DNA from: Candidatus Onthomonas avicola
GTDB lineage: Bacteria; Bacillota; Clostridia; Oscillospirales; Oscillospiraceae
DNA length: 64,000 bases
NCBI GenBank assembly: GCA_018710845.1
Contig: DVJB01000062.1
Coordinates: 62,001 to 126,000 of the forward strand
Direction: 5' to 3'
The notes under the pieces: generated by a model
What the model was told of the DNA's origin: nothing
Seen by the model: only the letters and a program-made list of their open reading frames with translations
Databases searched by the model: none
Shown here: in pieces, positions 1 through 9,269 of the stretch
Layout of the letters: each line of letters opens with the position of its first letter
Position numbering within the stretch: the stretch's first letter is position 1
Translations under genes and position numbers: made by a program

Positions 1-1
1 G

Positions 2-871
2 AGTATGACTGGCTATGGGCGGGGAGAGGCGTCTTTACACCAGCGAGCGATCGTGGTGGAACTGCGCAGTGTGAATAACCGCTATCTGGACTGCAATGTC
101 CGGCTGCCCCGCGTCTATGCCTGCGCGGAGGAGGCGGTAGTCTCCTCGGTGAAGGGGGCTGTCTCCCGCGGGAAGGTGGATGTTACCGTAACGGTGGACT
201 CCTCGGCAGCGGACGCGGTCACCGTCAGCCTCAACCGTCCCGTCGCGTCCGGCTACTACCAGGCGCTTCGGGAGCTGGGGGAGCTGTACGGCCTGAAGGA
301 CGATATCTCAATCTCTCTGCTTTCTCGATTTCCGGACGTGTTCCGGGTGGAAAAGGTGCCGGAAAACTTGGAGGAGCTGACCGAGGATATCCGGGCGGTC
401 ACGCAGATGGCCCTAAAAGATTACAATGCCATGCGGGCCCGGGAGGGTGCCCGGCTGGCGGAGGACCTGCTGTCCCGCCTGGACACGCTTGAGCGCCTCA
501 CCACGCAGGTGGAGGCGCGTTCTCCCGAGACAGTGGCGGCCTATCGCCAGCGGCTGACCGAGCGTATCCGGGAGGTGCTGGAGGACCGGCAGATTGACGA
601 GAGCCGCATCCTGACCGAGGCTGCGGTCTTCGCCGACAAGGTCGCCGTCGCGGAGGAGACAGTCCGTCTGCGCAGCCATATCGGCCAGTTCCGGGATATG
701 GTGCGCGAGGGCGGCGTGATTGGACGGAAGCTGGACTTTTTGATTCAGGAGATGAATCGGGAGACCAACACCACCGGCTCAAAATGCAACGATCTGGAGC
801 TGTCCACCATTGTCGTGGAGATGAAGGCGGAGCTGGAAAAAATGCGGGAACAGGTCCAGAATATCGAGTGA
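2..871 (+). CDS. yicC: YicC/YloC family endoribonuclease, 5' end cut by window edge
   Basis: YicC-family endoribonucleases are small-RNA-processing or -destabilising enzymes widely conserved in bacteria. The visible protein opens with MTGYGRGEA, which in family members is normally preceded by a few residues ending in Ser. The codon at 2-4 is AGT (Ser) and stays in frame, so the true start probably lies a few codons outside the window. The N-terminal YicC domain covers roughly residues 1-155. The C-terminal DUF1732 domain ends in the typical signature SKCNDLELSTIVVEMKAEL. It is followed 24 bp later by remA and then gmk and rpoZ, the same order as in Bacillus (yloC-remA-gmk-rpoZ), which supports the identification. 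Confidence 0.93.
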   Translation, partial: SMTGYGRGEASLHQRAIVVELRSVNNRYLDCNVRLPRVYACAEEAVVSSVKGAVSRGKVDVTVTVDSSAADAVTVSLNRPVASGYYQALRELGELYGLKDDISISLLSRFPDVFRVEKVPENLEELTEDIRAVTQMALKDYNAMRAREGARLAEDLLSRLDTLERLTTQVEARSPETVAAYRQRLTERIREVLEDRQIDESRILTEAAVFADKVAVAEETVRLRSHIGQFRDMVREGGVIGRKLDFLIQEMNRETNTTGSKCNDLELSTIVVEMKAELEKMREQVQNIE

Positions 872-895
872 TATGGGGGCGCGGGACTCATGTGG

Positions 896-1165
896 ATGCT
901 GAACATCGGATACGGCAATATGGTCTCAGCGGACCGGATTATCGCCATCGTCAGTCCTGATTCTGCCCCCATCAAGCGTATCATTCAGGAGGGACGGGAC
1001 CGCGGCATGCTGATCGACGCGACCTACGGCCGCCGGACCCGCTCGGTCATTATCGCAGATACGGATCACGTTATTCTCTCTGCGTTGCTGCCAGAGACGA
1101 TCTCTGGGCGACTGGAGGGCAGAGAGAGCGCCGGTAAGGAGGAGACCGATGAGGAAGACCGCTAA
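896..1165 (+). CDS. remA: RemA-type DUF370 regulator
   Basis: An 89-residue protein starting [10 protein letters not shown]. This matches the DUF370/RemA family, ring-forming DNA-binding regulators that activate matrix and osmoprotection genes in Bacillus. The Ile-Val-rich core with the motif GRRTRSVI is family-typical. A second in-frame ATG lies two codons upstream at 890, but the family begins at the MLNIGYGN methionine, so I chose 896. The acidic C-terminal tail overlaps the gmk start by 17 bp, implying translational coupling. What it regulates here cannot be read from the sequence. Confidence 0.88.
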   Translation: MLNIGYGNMVSADRIIAIVSPDSAPIKRIIQEGRDRGMLIDATYGRRTRSVIIADTDHVILSALLPETISGRLEGRESAGKEETDEEDR

Positions 1166-1766
1166 AAGGGGACAGATTATCGTGGTCTCCGGGCCGTCCG
1201 GAGCGGGCAAGAGCACTGTGATTGCGGAGGTCCGTACCAGAAGGGCGAACCTCACTTTTTCCATCTCCTACACAACTCGCCAGCCCCGACAGGGCGAGGA
1301 AAACCATGTCCACTACCATTTTGTGGATCAGGAGACTTTTCGTCAGATGATTGAGGAGGGAGCCTTCCTGGAATATGCCTCCTATCAGGGAAATTATTAC
1401 GGCACGGCCAGGGCAGATGTGGAGGCTCTGGTGGGGGATGGCTACGACGTTCTGCTGGATATTGAGGTGCAGGGCGGCGCGACGGTACGACGGCTCTGTC
1501 CGGAGGCCACGCTGATTTTTGTCGTTCCCCCCTCGTTCGGAGAGCTCTCCCGCCGTCTGCACGGCCGTCAGAGCGAGAGCGAGGAGGTCATCCAGGGACG
1601 CTTGAATCGGGCACGCGAGGAATACCGCGAGATTCCGAACTACGACTATCTGGTCATCAACGACAAGATTTCGGAGGCAGCCGATGAGGTGCTCTCTATT
1701 TTGAAGGCGCAGGATTGCCGGGTTTCGGCCCGGTTTGACATGATTAAGGGGGATATAAGTCTATGA
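1149..1766 (+). CDS. gmk: Guanylate kinase
   Basis: Phosphorylates GMP to GDP in the cytoplasm, linking purine synthesis with (p)ppGpp metabolism. The 205-residue length is usual for the family. The P-loop GPSGAGKST lies at residues 15-23, followed by the GMP-binding segment with [11 protein letters not shown] and the motif LDIEVQGG. It overlaps remA upstream and the rpoZ start by 4 bp downstream. The remA-gmk-rpoZ trio is therefore probably one translationally coupled unit, as in other Firmicutes. Confidence 0.97.
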   Translation: MRKTAKRGQIIVVSGPSGAGKSTVIAEVRTRRANLTFSISYTTRQPRQGEENHVHYHFVDQETFRQMIEEGAFLEYASYQGNYYGTARADVEALVGDGYDVLLDIEVQGGATVRRLCPEATLIFVVPPSFGELSRRLHGRQSESEEVIQGRLNRAREEYREIPNYDYLVINDKISEAADEVLSILKAQDCRVSARFDMIKGDISL

Positions 1767-1975
1767 TTCTCTATCCGATGAACGAACTGCTGCGCGGCGG
1801 CATCGGCAGCCGTTACGAGCTGGTCAATCTGGTGGCCCATCGTGCCCGTGAGATTGCCGGCGCAGAAACCAATGACAACCCGCTGGAGGAGAAGCCGGTG
1901 ACCATCGCGCTCAACGAGGCGCGGGCCGGACTGCTGAATCGTCCGGGAGAGAGCCATCAGCAAACCGTAAATTGA
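1763..1975 (+). CDS. rpoZ: RNA polymerase omega subunit
   Basis: A 70-residue omega subunit that helps fold and anchor beta-prime in RNA polymerase. The segment SRYELVNLVAHRAREI is the characteristic omega helix, and the following PVTIALNEA stretch is also typical. It overlaps gmk by four bases. In Bacillus the next gene would be coaBC, then priA. Here coaBC is absent and a hairpin terminator follows rpoZ directly. Confidence 0.95.
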   Translation: MILYPMNELLRGGIGSRYELVNLVAHRAREIAGAETNDNPLEEKPVTIALNEARAGLLNRPGESHQQTVN

Positions 1976-2006
1976 ATGGAGCATCCCTTCCGCAAGCCGG
2001 GAGGAG

Positions 2007-2076
2007 CGACAGGCAAGGGGCGAGGGGGATGGAAAAGCCTCCATTGTCTCTTGCCTGTCGGCGTCTTTTGTATTTA
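2007..2076 (+). terminator. Branched intrinsic terminator after rpoZ
   Basis: An 11-bp perfect stem (CGACAGGCAAG at 2007-2017 with CTTGCCTGTCG at 2050-2060) encloses an inner ATGGA/TCCAT stem and is followed by the T-rich run GCGTCTTTTG. It closes the yicC-remA-gmk-rpoZ unit. The enclosed arm makes it longer than a simple terminator, so some attenuation role is possible but unsupported. Confidence 0.75.
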
Positions 2077-2096
2077 GGTCCGGGAGGAGGGGCGGA

Positions 2097-4565
2097 ATGA
2101 AGACGGCGCTGTGCTGCAAAGTGGCGGTGTCTGCCGCCGGATATGCCTTTGACAAGCCATATACCTACCTCGTACCGGACGGTTTTTCTGAGTCGCTACG
2201 CCCGGGCATGCGTGTGCTGGTCCCCTTCGGACAGGGGAACCGCCGCTCGGAGGGCATCGTACTGGAAACGGGCCAGGAGAAGCCCGCCGCTCGGCTGAAG
2301 TGGCTCAGCGCCATTTTGGACGAGGAACCGGTCATCGATCGGGAGGGGATACGGCTGGCGCTCTGGATGCGGGAGCGTTATTTCTGTACCGTGTACGATG
2401 CGGTTAAGGCGATGCTCCCGGCAGGACTCTATTATAATCTCCAAGATATTTATCAGCTCGCGGACGGAGTGGATCAGGAGAGCGCCTATGCAAAGGCGGG
2501 CCGTTCGGAACTGTGTCGCCGGATTTTGGACCTGGTGATCTCTGCCGGCGGTGCGCTGCAGCGTAAGACGCTGTGCGAGGCGTTTGGACCGGTAAACCCG
2601 TCCAAAGGGCTGCAGTTCCTGCTGAAAGAGGGTATCCTAGTCCAGAAAACCAGCGCCCGCCGCGGTGTGGGAGAAAAGCGCGAGGAGATCGCTCTGCTTG
2701 CCCTGCCGGATGATGAGGCGCGCGCCGCCGTGGAAAAGGGGCGGTCCAAGCTGCGCCGGGCTGTCGTTGAGCTGCTGGTCAGTGTCGGGTCGGCCTCGGC
2801 CAAGGACATCGCCTATTTCACCGGCGCGCGCACCAAGACCCTCCATGAACTGGAGCGGATGGGCGTGATTACCCTGTTTCAGCGGGAGGTCTTCCGGCAC
2901 CCGGAGCTCTCCGAGGTTACACCGCAGCCAAGGCCGAAGCTCAGTGCTGAGCAGCAGTCCATCTATGACGGGCTTGCCACCCTGCAGGACCGGCCGGAGG
3001 CACAGTGTGCCCTCCTCTACGGCGTCACCGGTTCGGGTAAGACCTCGATTTACCTCTCCCTGATTCACCGCACTCTGGACAGCGGGCGCACCGCCCTGAT
3101 TCTCGTGCCGGAGATTGGTCTGACTCCGCAGCTCCTGCGGCAGCTCGCAGGGCAGTTTGGTGACCGGATTGCCGTCCTCCACAGCTCCCTGGGCGCGGGA
3201 GAGCGCTATGACGAGTGGAGGCGGGCCCGCGCGGGGGAGGCGCGTGTGGTGGTTGGCACCCGCTCGGCGGTCTTTGCCCCGCTCCCGGACCTGGGATTGG
3301 TCATTTTGGATGAGGAGCAGGAGGCGAGCTATAAATCAGAAAATACTCCGCGTTATCACACGCGAGATGTGGCAAAATATCGCTGTGTGCGCGGAAAAGC
3401 CCTGCTGGTGCTCGGCTCGGCCACACCGTCTGTGGAGAGCATGTACAGCGCCCGGGAGGGAAGATATCATCTCTTCACCCTGCGCAGCCGCTATAACCGG
3501 CAGGCGCTGCCGCAAGTGCTGATTGCAGATCTGCGGCAGGGACTTCGTGAGGGGAACGGCAGCTGTATCAGCCAGACCCTCCGGGAGGAGCTGGAGAAAA
3601 ACCTGGAAGCGGGGGAGCAGTCCATCCTGTTTCTCAACCGGCGCGGCAGCAGCCGGATGGTGATCTGTTCCCAATGCGGAGAGGTGCCGGAGTGCCCGCG
3701 CTGCTCGGTCAAGCTGACCTATCATCGTGTCAACCATCGCCTGATGTGCCACTACTGCGGCCACAGCGAGCCGCTGCCGGATGCCTGTCCACAGTGCGGC
3801 GGCATCTTGAGCTATGTCGGCGTGGGGACGCAGAAAGTGGAGGAGGAGCTGCGCGAGCTTTTTCCCCAAACAGAAGTCCTGCGAATGGATGCAGATACCA
3901 TCTCCGCTGCACATACGCACCGGCAGATGCTCGAGCGCTTTGAACGCGAACGGATTCCGATTTTGCTCGGCACGCAGATGGTGGCCAAGGGCCTGGACTT
4001 CTCCCGTGTGACGCTGGTCGGCGTGATCGACGCGGATATGACGCTCTATATCGACGATTTCCGCGCCGGGGAGCGCACCTTTTCCCTCCTCACCCAGGTG
4101 ATCGGCCGGGCCGGGCGAGGCGCCCAAGCCGGGCGAGCGGTCATCCAGACCTTTACGCCGAAAAATGAGATTATTCTCACCGCGGCCCGCCAGGACTATG
4201 ACCGTTTTTATGAAAACGAGATTGCGCTGCGTTCCCTGCGCGGCTTTCCGCCGTTTACGGACCTGTATGTTCTCACAGCCTCCGGTCCGGAGGAGGGAGC
4301 GGTGCTGCGCGCGAGCCTGCGCCTGCGCCAGGGATTGGAGGCGTGGCAGAACAGCCCGGAGATGCGGGCGACGCCCTTTTCCGTCCTGGGCCCGGCGCCT
4401 GCCAGTGTGGTCAAGGTCAACGGCCGTTACCGCTACCATCTGACAGTGAGCGGACAGGGCGGCCGGCCGCTGCGGGCCATGATTGCCCAGCTGCTGCGCA
4501 GCGCCAGCGAGGACCGCAGCAATCGCGGCGTGAGCGTCTACGCGGATTTCAACCCGATTGACTGA
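2097..4565 (+). CDS. priA: Primosomal protein N', replication-restart helicase
   Basis: A 3'-5' superfamily 2 DNA helicase that recognises stalled forks and reloads the replisome. The 822-residue protein has the N-terminal DNA-binding region, then the helicase core with Walker A GVTGSGKT at about 309-316. The Walker B box reads DEEQ, where DEEH is more usual. Eight cysteines in paired C-x2-C units from about residue 524 to 570 form the two zinc sites. The C-terminal helicase motif VIGRAGRGAQAGRA is intact. A GGAGGAGGGG ribosome-binding stretch precedes the ATG. It begins the priA-def-fmt-rsmB-rlmN string. Confidence 0.97.
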   Translation: MKTALCCKVAVSAAGYAFDKPYTYLVPDGFSESLRPGMRVLVPFGQGNRRSEGIVLETGQEKPAARLKWLSAILDEEPVIDREGIRLALWMRERYFCTVYDAVKAMLPAGLYYNLQDIYQLADGVDQESAYAKAGRSELCRRILDLVISAGGALQRKTLCEAFGPVNPSKGLQFLLKEGILVQKTSARRGVGEKREEIALLALPDDEARAAVEKGRSKLRRAVVELLVSVGSASAKDIAYFTGARTKTLHELERMGVITLFQREVFRHPELSEVTPQPRPKLSAEQQSIYDGLATLQDRPEAQCALLYGVTGSGKTSIYLSLIHRTLDSGRTALILVPEIGLTPQLLRQLAGQFGDRIAVLHSSLGAGERYDEWRRARAGEARVVVGTRSAVFAPLPDLGLVILDEEQEASYKSENTPRYHTRDVAKYRCVRGKALLVLGSATPSVESMYSAREGRYHLFTLRSRYNRQALPQVLIADLRQGLREGNGSCISQTLREELEKNLEAGEQSILFLNRRGSSRMVICSQCGEVPECPRCSVKLTYHRVNHRLMCHYCGHSEPLPDACPQCGGILSYVGVGTQKVEEELRELFPQTEVLRMDADTISAAHTHRQMLERFERERIPILLGTQMVAKGLDFSRVTLVGVIDADMTLYIDDFRAGERTFSLLTQVIGRAGRGAQAGRAVIQTFTPKNEIILTAARQDYDRFYENEIALRSLRGFPPFTDLYVLTASGPEEGAVLRASLRLRQGLEAWQNSPEMRATPFSVLGPAPASVVKVNGRYRYHLTVSGQGGRPLRAMIAQLLRSASEDRSNRGVSVYADFNPID

Positions 4566-4604
4566 GCCTATATTCTACTTTATTTTGTACGGAGGAAGAC
4601 AGAC

Positions 4605-5102
4605 ATGATTCGAGAGATCATCCGGAAGGGCGACCCTGCCCTGAATAAAAAGTGCCATCCTGTGACCCGCTTTGACGGCAAGCTGGCCCGCCTGCTCGAC
4701 GATTTGAAGGAGACGCTGATTGACTCCGGCGGCGCGGGACTGGCCGCCCCGCAGGTGGGAATTCTTCGCCGTGTGGTGGTCGTGCTCAATGAGGCGGAGG
4801 AGATTTATGAGCTGGTCAACCCAACGATTGTCTCCTCTTCCGGGGAGCAGACCGGCTTTGAGGGCTGTCTCTCTCTGCCCGGCCGCTGGGGTGTCGTCAC
4901 CCGGCCGATGACCGTCCGTGTGCGGGCACAGGACCGTGCCGGCAATTGGTTTGAGGTGGAGGAGCAGGGCCTGACGGCGCGCTGCTTCTGCCACGAGCTG
5001 GACCATCTGGACGGCCATCTGTTCGATGAGCTGTGCGATCGGACGTATACGACCGAGGAGCTGGAGCAGATGGAGCAGGAGCAGGCGGAGGAGCAGGCAT
5101 GA
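4605..5102 (+). CDS. def: Peptide deformylase
   Basis: A metalloenzyme that removes the N-formyl group from nascent proteins. All three family motifs are visible: GAGLAAPQVG (the second residue is usually Val or Ile), EGCLSLPG at about residues 86-93 with the metal-ligand Cys, and HELDH at 130-134 with the two His ligands and catalytic Glu. It is 165 residues long with an acidic Glu/Gln-rich tail. It overlaps the fmt start by an ATGA junction, so deformylase and formyltransferase are translationally coupled. Confidence 0.97.
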   Translation: MIREIIRKGDPALNKKCHPVTRFDGKLARLLDDLKETLIDSGGAGLAAPQVGILRRVVVVLNEAEEIYELVNPTIVSSSGEQTGFEGCLSLPGRWGVVTRPMTVRVRAQDRAGNWFEVEEQGLTARCFCHELDHLDGHLFDELCDRTYTTEELEQMEQEQAEEQA

Positions 5103-6019
5103 GAATTGTCTTTATGGGGACACCGGACTTTGCCGTGCCCTCGCTGCGCCGCCTGCTGGCCGACGGTCATGAGATCGCCGCCGTCTATACCCAGCCAGAC
5201 AAGCCCAAGAACCGGGGAATGCGCCTGACGGCCTCTCCGGTGAAGCTGGTCGCCATGGAACACCAAATCCCAGTGGTGCAGCCCCAGCGGCTGCGGGACC
5301 CCGGCGTGCTGGAGGAGCTGAGCGCCTTTCAGCCGGAGCTGATCGTGGTGGCGGCCTATGGAAAACTCCTTCCCAGAGAGGTCATTGACCTGCCGCCGCT
5401 GGGCTGTATCAATGTCCACTCCTCGCTGCTACCCAAGTACCGCGGCGCGGCCCCGATCAACTGGGCCGTTCTCAACGGGGAGGAGGAGACGGGTGTCACC
5501 ATTATGGAGATCGCCGAGGCGCTCGATGCCGGAGATATGCTCGCGCAGGAGCGCACTCCCATCGACCCGGAGGAGTCGGTAGAGACGCTGCACGACCGCC
5601 TGGCGGAGCTGGGCGCCGCGCTGCTCAGCCGCACGATTTCGGAGATCGCGGCGGGCACTGCCGTGCGCACACCACAGGACGGCAGCCAGTCCACCTACGC
5701 CCCTATGCTGAGCCGGGAGCTCTCTCCGATCGTGTGGACCAAGCGTGCGCGGGAGATTCATAACCAGATTCGCGGCCTGCTCCCGTGGCCCACCGCCACG
5801 ATGGAGCTCGGTGGCTGTACCATCAAGGTTTACCATGCAGAGGAGACCGGGCAAAAGACCGGACAGGCGCCGGGGACCCCGGTGGGGGAGGATGCCTCCG
5901 GTCTGCTGATGGCCTGCGGGGATGGGACCCTGCTGCGCATTACCGAATTGCAGGCGCCCGGCAAAAAGCGAATGCGCGCGGTAGATTACCTGCGCGGACA
6001 TCCGCTGGAGGGACGCTGA
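5099..6019 (+). CDS. fmt: Methionyl-tRNA formyltransferase
   Basis: Transfers a formyl group from 10-formyl-THF to initiator Met-tRNA. I chose the ATG at 5099 because MRIVFMGTPDFAVPSL is the canonical N-terminus and overlaps the def stop by 4 bp. An in-frame extension upstream would add only low-complexity residues. The catalytic segment HSSLLPKYRGAAPINWA and the following TGVTIM are intact. It is 306 residues long with the usual C-terminal tRNA-binding domain. rsmB follows after 37 bp. Confidence 0.97.
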   Translation: MRIVFMGTPDFAVPSLRRLLADGHEIAAVYTQPDKPKNRGMRLTASPVKLVAMEHQIPVVQPQRLRDPGVLEELSAFQPELIVVAAYGKLLPREVIDLPPLGCINVHSSLLPKYRGAAPINWAVLNGEEETGVTIMEIAEALDAGDMLAQERTPIDPEESVETLHDRLAELGAALLSRTISEIAAGTAVRTPQDGSQSTYAPMLSRELSPIVWTKRAREIHNQIRGLLPWPTATMELGGCTIKVYHAEETGQKTGQAPGTPVGEDASGLLMACGDGTLLRITELQAPGKKRMRAVDYLRGHPLEGR

Positions 6020-6056
6020 GGAGATATAAGATGGAGATAGGGAAGCGAGAAGCGGC

Positions 6057-7400
6057 ATGAGAGGGAAAAACGGCAAGCGCGTGGCCTCTTCCGCGCGGGA
6101 GGCCGCGCTGATGGTGCTGCTGGACTGGCAGCGGCGCGGGGCCTGGTCGGACAGCGCCCTGCCCGGGGTGATTCGCGCCGCCGGACTGTCACCGCGCGAC
6201 GCGGCGCTGGCGAGCCGACTGTGTTATGGCGTCCAGCAAAATCTGCTGCTGCTGGAGTTCTGGCTCAACGAGCTGAGCAGCGTGCCCGCCTCCCGCATGG
6301 AGGAGCCGGTCCGCCTGTCCATCCTGCTGGGCCTGTATCAGATGGCCTTCTTGGAACGGATTCCCGCCCGTGCCGCGGTGGACGAGAGTGTGGAGCTGTC
6401 CCGGCGCTGGAGCCGAAATCCGCGCTCTCCCGGCCTGACCAACGCTATATTGCGCGCGTTTGACCGGAAGCGGGACGCTATGCCCGAGCCGCCGTCCCTC
6501 TCCGTGCGCTATAGCCATCCCCGGGCACTGGTGGACCTGCTGGCGGGGGAGTTGGGACACGATCGGGCAGAGCTGGAGGAGCTGCTGCGCGTGGATAACA
6601 GCCAGCCGCCCACCACCATCCAGACCAACCCGCTCAGGACAACACCACAGGAGCTGTCCGCCCGCTTACAGGAGGAGGGCGTGTCGGTCCAGGCCCATGC
6701 GTGGCTGCCGGGCTGTTTTACAGTGACGGGGACGGGCGATCTGGAGCAGCTGGAGAGCTTCCGGGACGGTCTCTTTCAGGTACAGGATGCGGCAGCGCGG
6801 CTGGCCGTGCTGGCTGCCGGGCCGGAGCCGGGCATGCGCGTGCTCGATGCCTGCGCCGCGCCGGGCGGCAAGAGCTTTCAGGCTGCCATGGAGATGAGAG
6901 ACCGCGGGGAAATTCTCGCCTGTGACCTGCACGGGAATAAGCTGAGCCGTCTCGAGCAAGGCGCGCGGCGGCTTGGCATCGGCTGTATTGCGACCCGCGC
7001 CATGGACGCCCGGCAATTTTCCCCCGAACTGGAGGGGCATTTTGATCTGCTCCTGACCGATGTGCCGTGCTCGGGGCTGGGTATTATCCGAAAGAAACCG
7101 GATATCCGTTACAAGGATCTGGCGCCGCTGGAGAAGCTGCCGGCGATTCAGCTGGAGATCCTCTCTAACGCGGCCCGCTATGTGCGGCCGGGCGGCTGTC
7201 TGCTCTACGCGACCTGTACGGTACTGCGCCGGGAGAATGAGGCGGTTATTGCCGCCTTCCTGGCGCACACACCGGAATTTCACCTGGAACCGTTTACTCT
7301 GCCGGGTTTGGGACAATGCCCTGGGCAGCGGACGCTGTGGCCGCACCGGCATCAGACGGATGGATTTTTTATGGCAAAGCTGAGGAAATGCGATGATTGA
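6057..7400 (+). CDS. rsmB: 16S rRNA (cytosine-967-C5)-methyltransferase RsmB
   Basis: Methylates C967 of 16S rRNA using AdoMet. The 447-residue protein has an N-terminal NusB-like RNA-binding domain (about 8-145) and a C-terminal Rossmann methyltransferase. Motif I, VLDACAAPGGKS, lies at about 262-273. The two m5C-methyltransferase cysteines are present: Cys338 in DVPCSGLG and the nucleophile Cys387 in LYATCT. It overlaps rlmN by 8 bp. The fmt-rsmB-rlmN order matches Bacillus. Confidence 0.95.
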   Translation: MRGKNGKRVASSAREAALMVLLDWQRRGAWSDSALPGVIRAAGLSPRDAALASRLCYGVQQNLLLLEFWLNELSSVPASRMEEPVRLSILLGLYQMAFLERIPARAAVDESVELSRRWSRNPRSPGLTNAILRAFDRKRDAMPEPPSLSVRYSHPRALVDLLAGELGHDRAELEELLRVDNSQPPTTIQTNPLRTTPQELSARLQEEGVSVQAHAWLPGCFTVTGTGDLEQLESFRDGLFQVQDAAARLAVLAAGPEPGMRVLDACAAPGGKSFQAAMEMRDRGEILACDLHGNKLSRLEQGARRLGIGCIATRAMDARQFSPELEGHFDLLLTDVPCSGLGIIRKKPDIRYKDLAPLEKLPAIQLEILSNAARYVRPGGCLLYATCTVLRRENEAVIAAFLAHTPEFHLEPFTLPGLGQCPGQRTLWPHRHQTDGFFMAKLRKCDD

Positions 7401-8421
7401 GTTGAAATCCCTCTCTCGGCGGGAGCTGGAGGAGCTGGTGACCCGTCTGGGCCAGCCCAAATTTCGGGCCGGGCAGCTATTTCACTGGCTGCACGCGGGT
7501 GCCGAGTCGTTTGAGGAGATGACCAACCTCCCCCAGGCGCTGCGCACGCAGCTGCGGGAACAGACGCGGTTGACCGTGCCGCAGGTCGTGCGCAAACAGG
7601 TTTCCAAGCTGGACGGGACGATAAAGTATCTTTGGCGGCTGTCTGACGGGAACTGTATTGAATCCGTCTTGATGAGTTACCAGCATGGCAACAGCATCTG
7701 TGTCTCCTCTGAGGTGGGCTGTCAGATGGGCTGTGCTTTCTGCGCCTCTACGCTGGGCGGGCTGGTGCGCCGTCTGTCGGCCGGCGAGATTCTGGATCAG
7801 ATTATTTTTGTGCAGAAGGAATCCGGCAGAAAAGTTTCGAATATTGTGCTGATGGGAATTGGAGAGCCGCTGGATAACTTCGAGGCTGTCATGCGTTTTC
7901 TGGAACTGGTCAACGATCCGGACGGGTTGGGCATCGGCATGCGCCACATCTCCCTTTCCACCTGCGGACTTGCAGATAAAATTGACAAACTGGCCTCCTA
8001 TCGGTTACAATTAACGTTGTCAGTATCGCTCCACGCGCCGGATGACGCGTCGCGGTCCCGGCTGATGCCGGTCAACCGTGCCGTGAACGTGGACCGGTTG
8101 ATGGAAAGCTGCAGAAATTATTTCGCCGCGACCGGCCGCAGGATCTCTTACGAGTATGCCCTGGTCGACGGGATCAATGACCGGGACTGGCAGGCGGACC
8201 TGCTGGCCCGGCGGCTGGGAGATCTCCCAAGCCACGTCAACCTGATCACCCTTAACGAGGTGCGCGAGAGCCCGCTCAAACCCAGTCGGCGCCTGCGCGC
8301 GTTCCAGCAGCGGCTGGAGCAGCAGGGAATTACCGTCACCGTCCGCCGCAGGCTGGGCCGGGATATCGACGCCTCCTGCGGTCAGCTGCGACGGAAGACG
8401 CTGGGGATCGGGGAATCATGA
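7393..8421 (+). CDS. rlmN: Dual-specificity RNA methyltransferase RlmN
   Basis: A radical-SAM enzyme that makes 2-methyladenosine at A2503 of 23S rRNA and A37 of some tRNAs. The [4Fe-4S] motif is C-x3-C-x2-C at residues 110, 114 and 117 (GCQMGCAFCAST). The methyl-carrying C-terminal cysteine is visible in DIDASCGQLR. At 342 residues it has the normal length. It overlaps rsmB, and the gene for the protein phosphatase follows 45 bp later. Confidence 0.97.
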   Translation: MIELKSLSRRELEELVTRLGQPKFRAGQLFHWLHAGAESFEEMTNLPQALRTQLREQTRLTVPQVVRKQVSKLDGTIKYLWRLSDGNCIESVLMSYQHGNSICVSSEVGCQMGCAFCASTLGGLVRRLSAGEILDQIIFVQKESGRKVSNIVLMGIGEPLDNFEAVMRFLELVNDPDGLGIGMRHISLSTCGLADKIDKLASYRLQLTLSVSLHAPDDASRSRLMPVNRAVNVDRLMESCRNYFAATGRRISYEYALVDGINDRDWQADLLARRLGDLPSHVNLITLNEVRESPLKPSRRLRAFQQRLEQQGITVTVRRRLGRDIDASCGQLRRKTLGIGES

Positions 8422-8466
8422 ACAACCCGGGCAAGCCGCCCGGTGCGGAAGCAAGGCGATAACAAG

Positions 8467-9195
8467 ATGCAGATCAGAGCTTGGAACATTACGGATGTGG
8501 GCTGCGTGCGGCGTCAGAATGAGGACGCCTGTTATACGCAGACGGGTCCGGAGTTGGCGCTCGGCATTGTCTGTGACGGGATGGGCGGGGCAAACGCCGG
8601 CGAGGTGGCCAGCCAGTTGGCGATTGAGGCGTTTTCCAGGGTCGTCCAGACCGGCGGGGCCCCGCCGGAGGAGCTGATGCGGCGCGGCCTGGAGCAAGCC
8701 AACCGCGAGGTCTACTGTTATGGCTGGGAGCACCCGGACTGCCGCGGCATGGGGACCACCCTTGCCGCCGCCATGGTGCTGGAGGATATGGCCTATCTCC
8801 TCAATGTGGGAGACAGCCGGGTCTATGTCCTCTGCGGCCAGAATATCCGGCAGATCACGCGGGACCACTCTCTGGTGGAGGAGCTGGTGCAGGCCGGCCA
8901 GATCACCCGGGAGGAGGCCCGAACACATCCGAGAAAGAATATCATCACCCGTGCCCTCGGCACAGAGCGCCACGTGACCGGAGATCTCTATCTTCACCAC
9001 ATTATACCGGGTGAGCTGTTGCTGCTGTGCTCAGATGGTCTGTGCAACGAATTGACAGACGAAGAGATGTTGGACCTCATCCGCAAGGGCCCGTTGGAGG
9101 GCGGCTGTCAGCGGCTGCTGGAGGCGGCGTTGCTGCGGGGCGCACATGACAACGTCACCGCAGTGCTGATGCAGCTGGGCGTCGCGTCGGCTTGA
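8467..9195 (+). CDS. prpC: PP2C-type Ser/Thr protein phosphatase PrpC
   Basis: A Mn/Mg-dependent phosphatase that reverses phosphorylation by the neighbouring PrkC kinase. Family metal-site motifs are visible: RRQNED near the N-terminus, DGMGGAN, GDSRVY and LLLCSDGLCNEL. I chose the ATG at 8467 (MQIRAWNITDVG), where the family begins; an in-frame GTG at 8443 would add eight non-conserved residues. The 242-residue length is typical. prkC follows after 74 bp, the standard Firmicutes phosphatase-kinase pair. Confidence 0.95.
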   Translation: MQIRAWNITDVGCVRRQNEDACYTQTGPELALGIVCDGMGGANAGEVASQLAIEAFSRVVQTGGAPPEELMRRGLEQANREVYCYGWEHPDCRGMGTTLAAAMVLEDMAYLLNVGDSRVYVLCGQNIRQITRDHSLVEELVQAGQITREEARTHPRKNIITRALGTERHVTGDLYLHHIIPGELLLLCSDGLCNELTDEEMLDLIRKGPLEGGCQRLLEAALLRGAHDNVTAVLMQLGVASA

Positions 9196-9269
9196 CGGAG
9201 GCGGCAGAGCCGCATGGATCCCGTTTGGCTGAGTTTTAGTTTCTGTGCATGCGCACATGGGAGGTTACC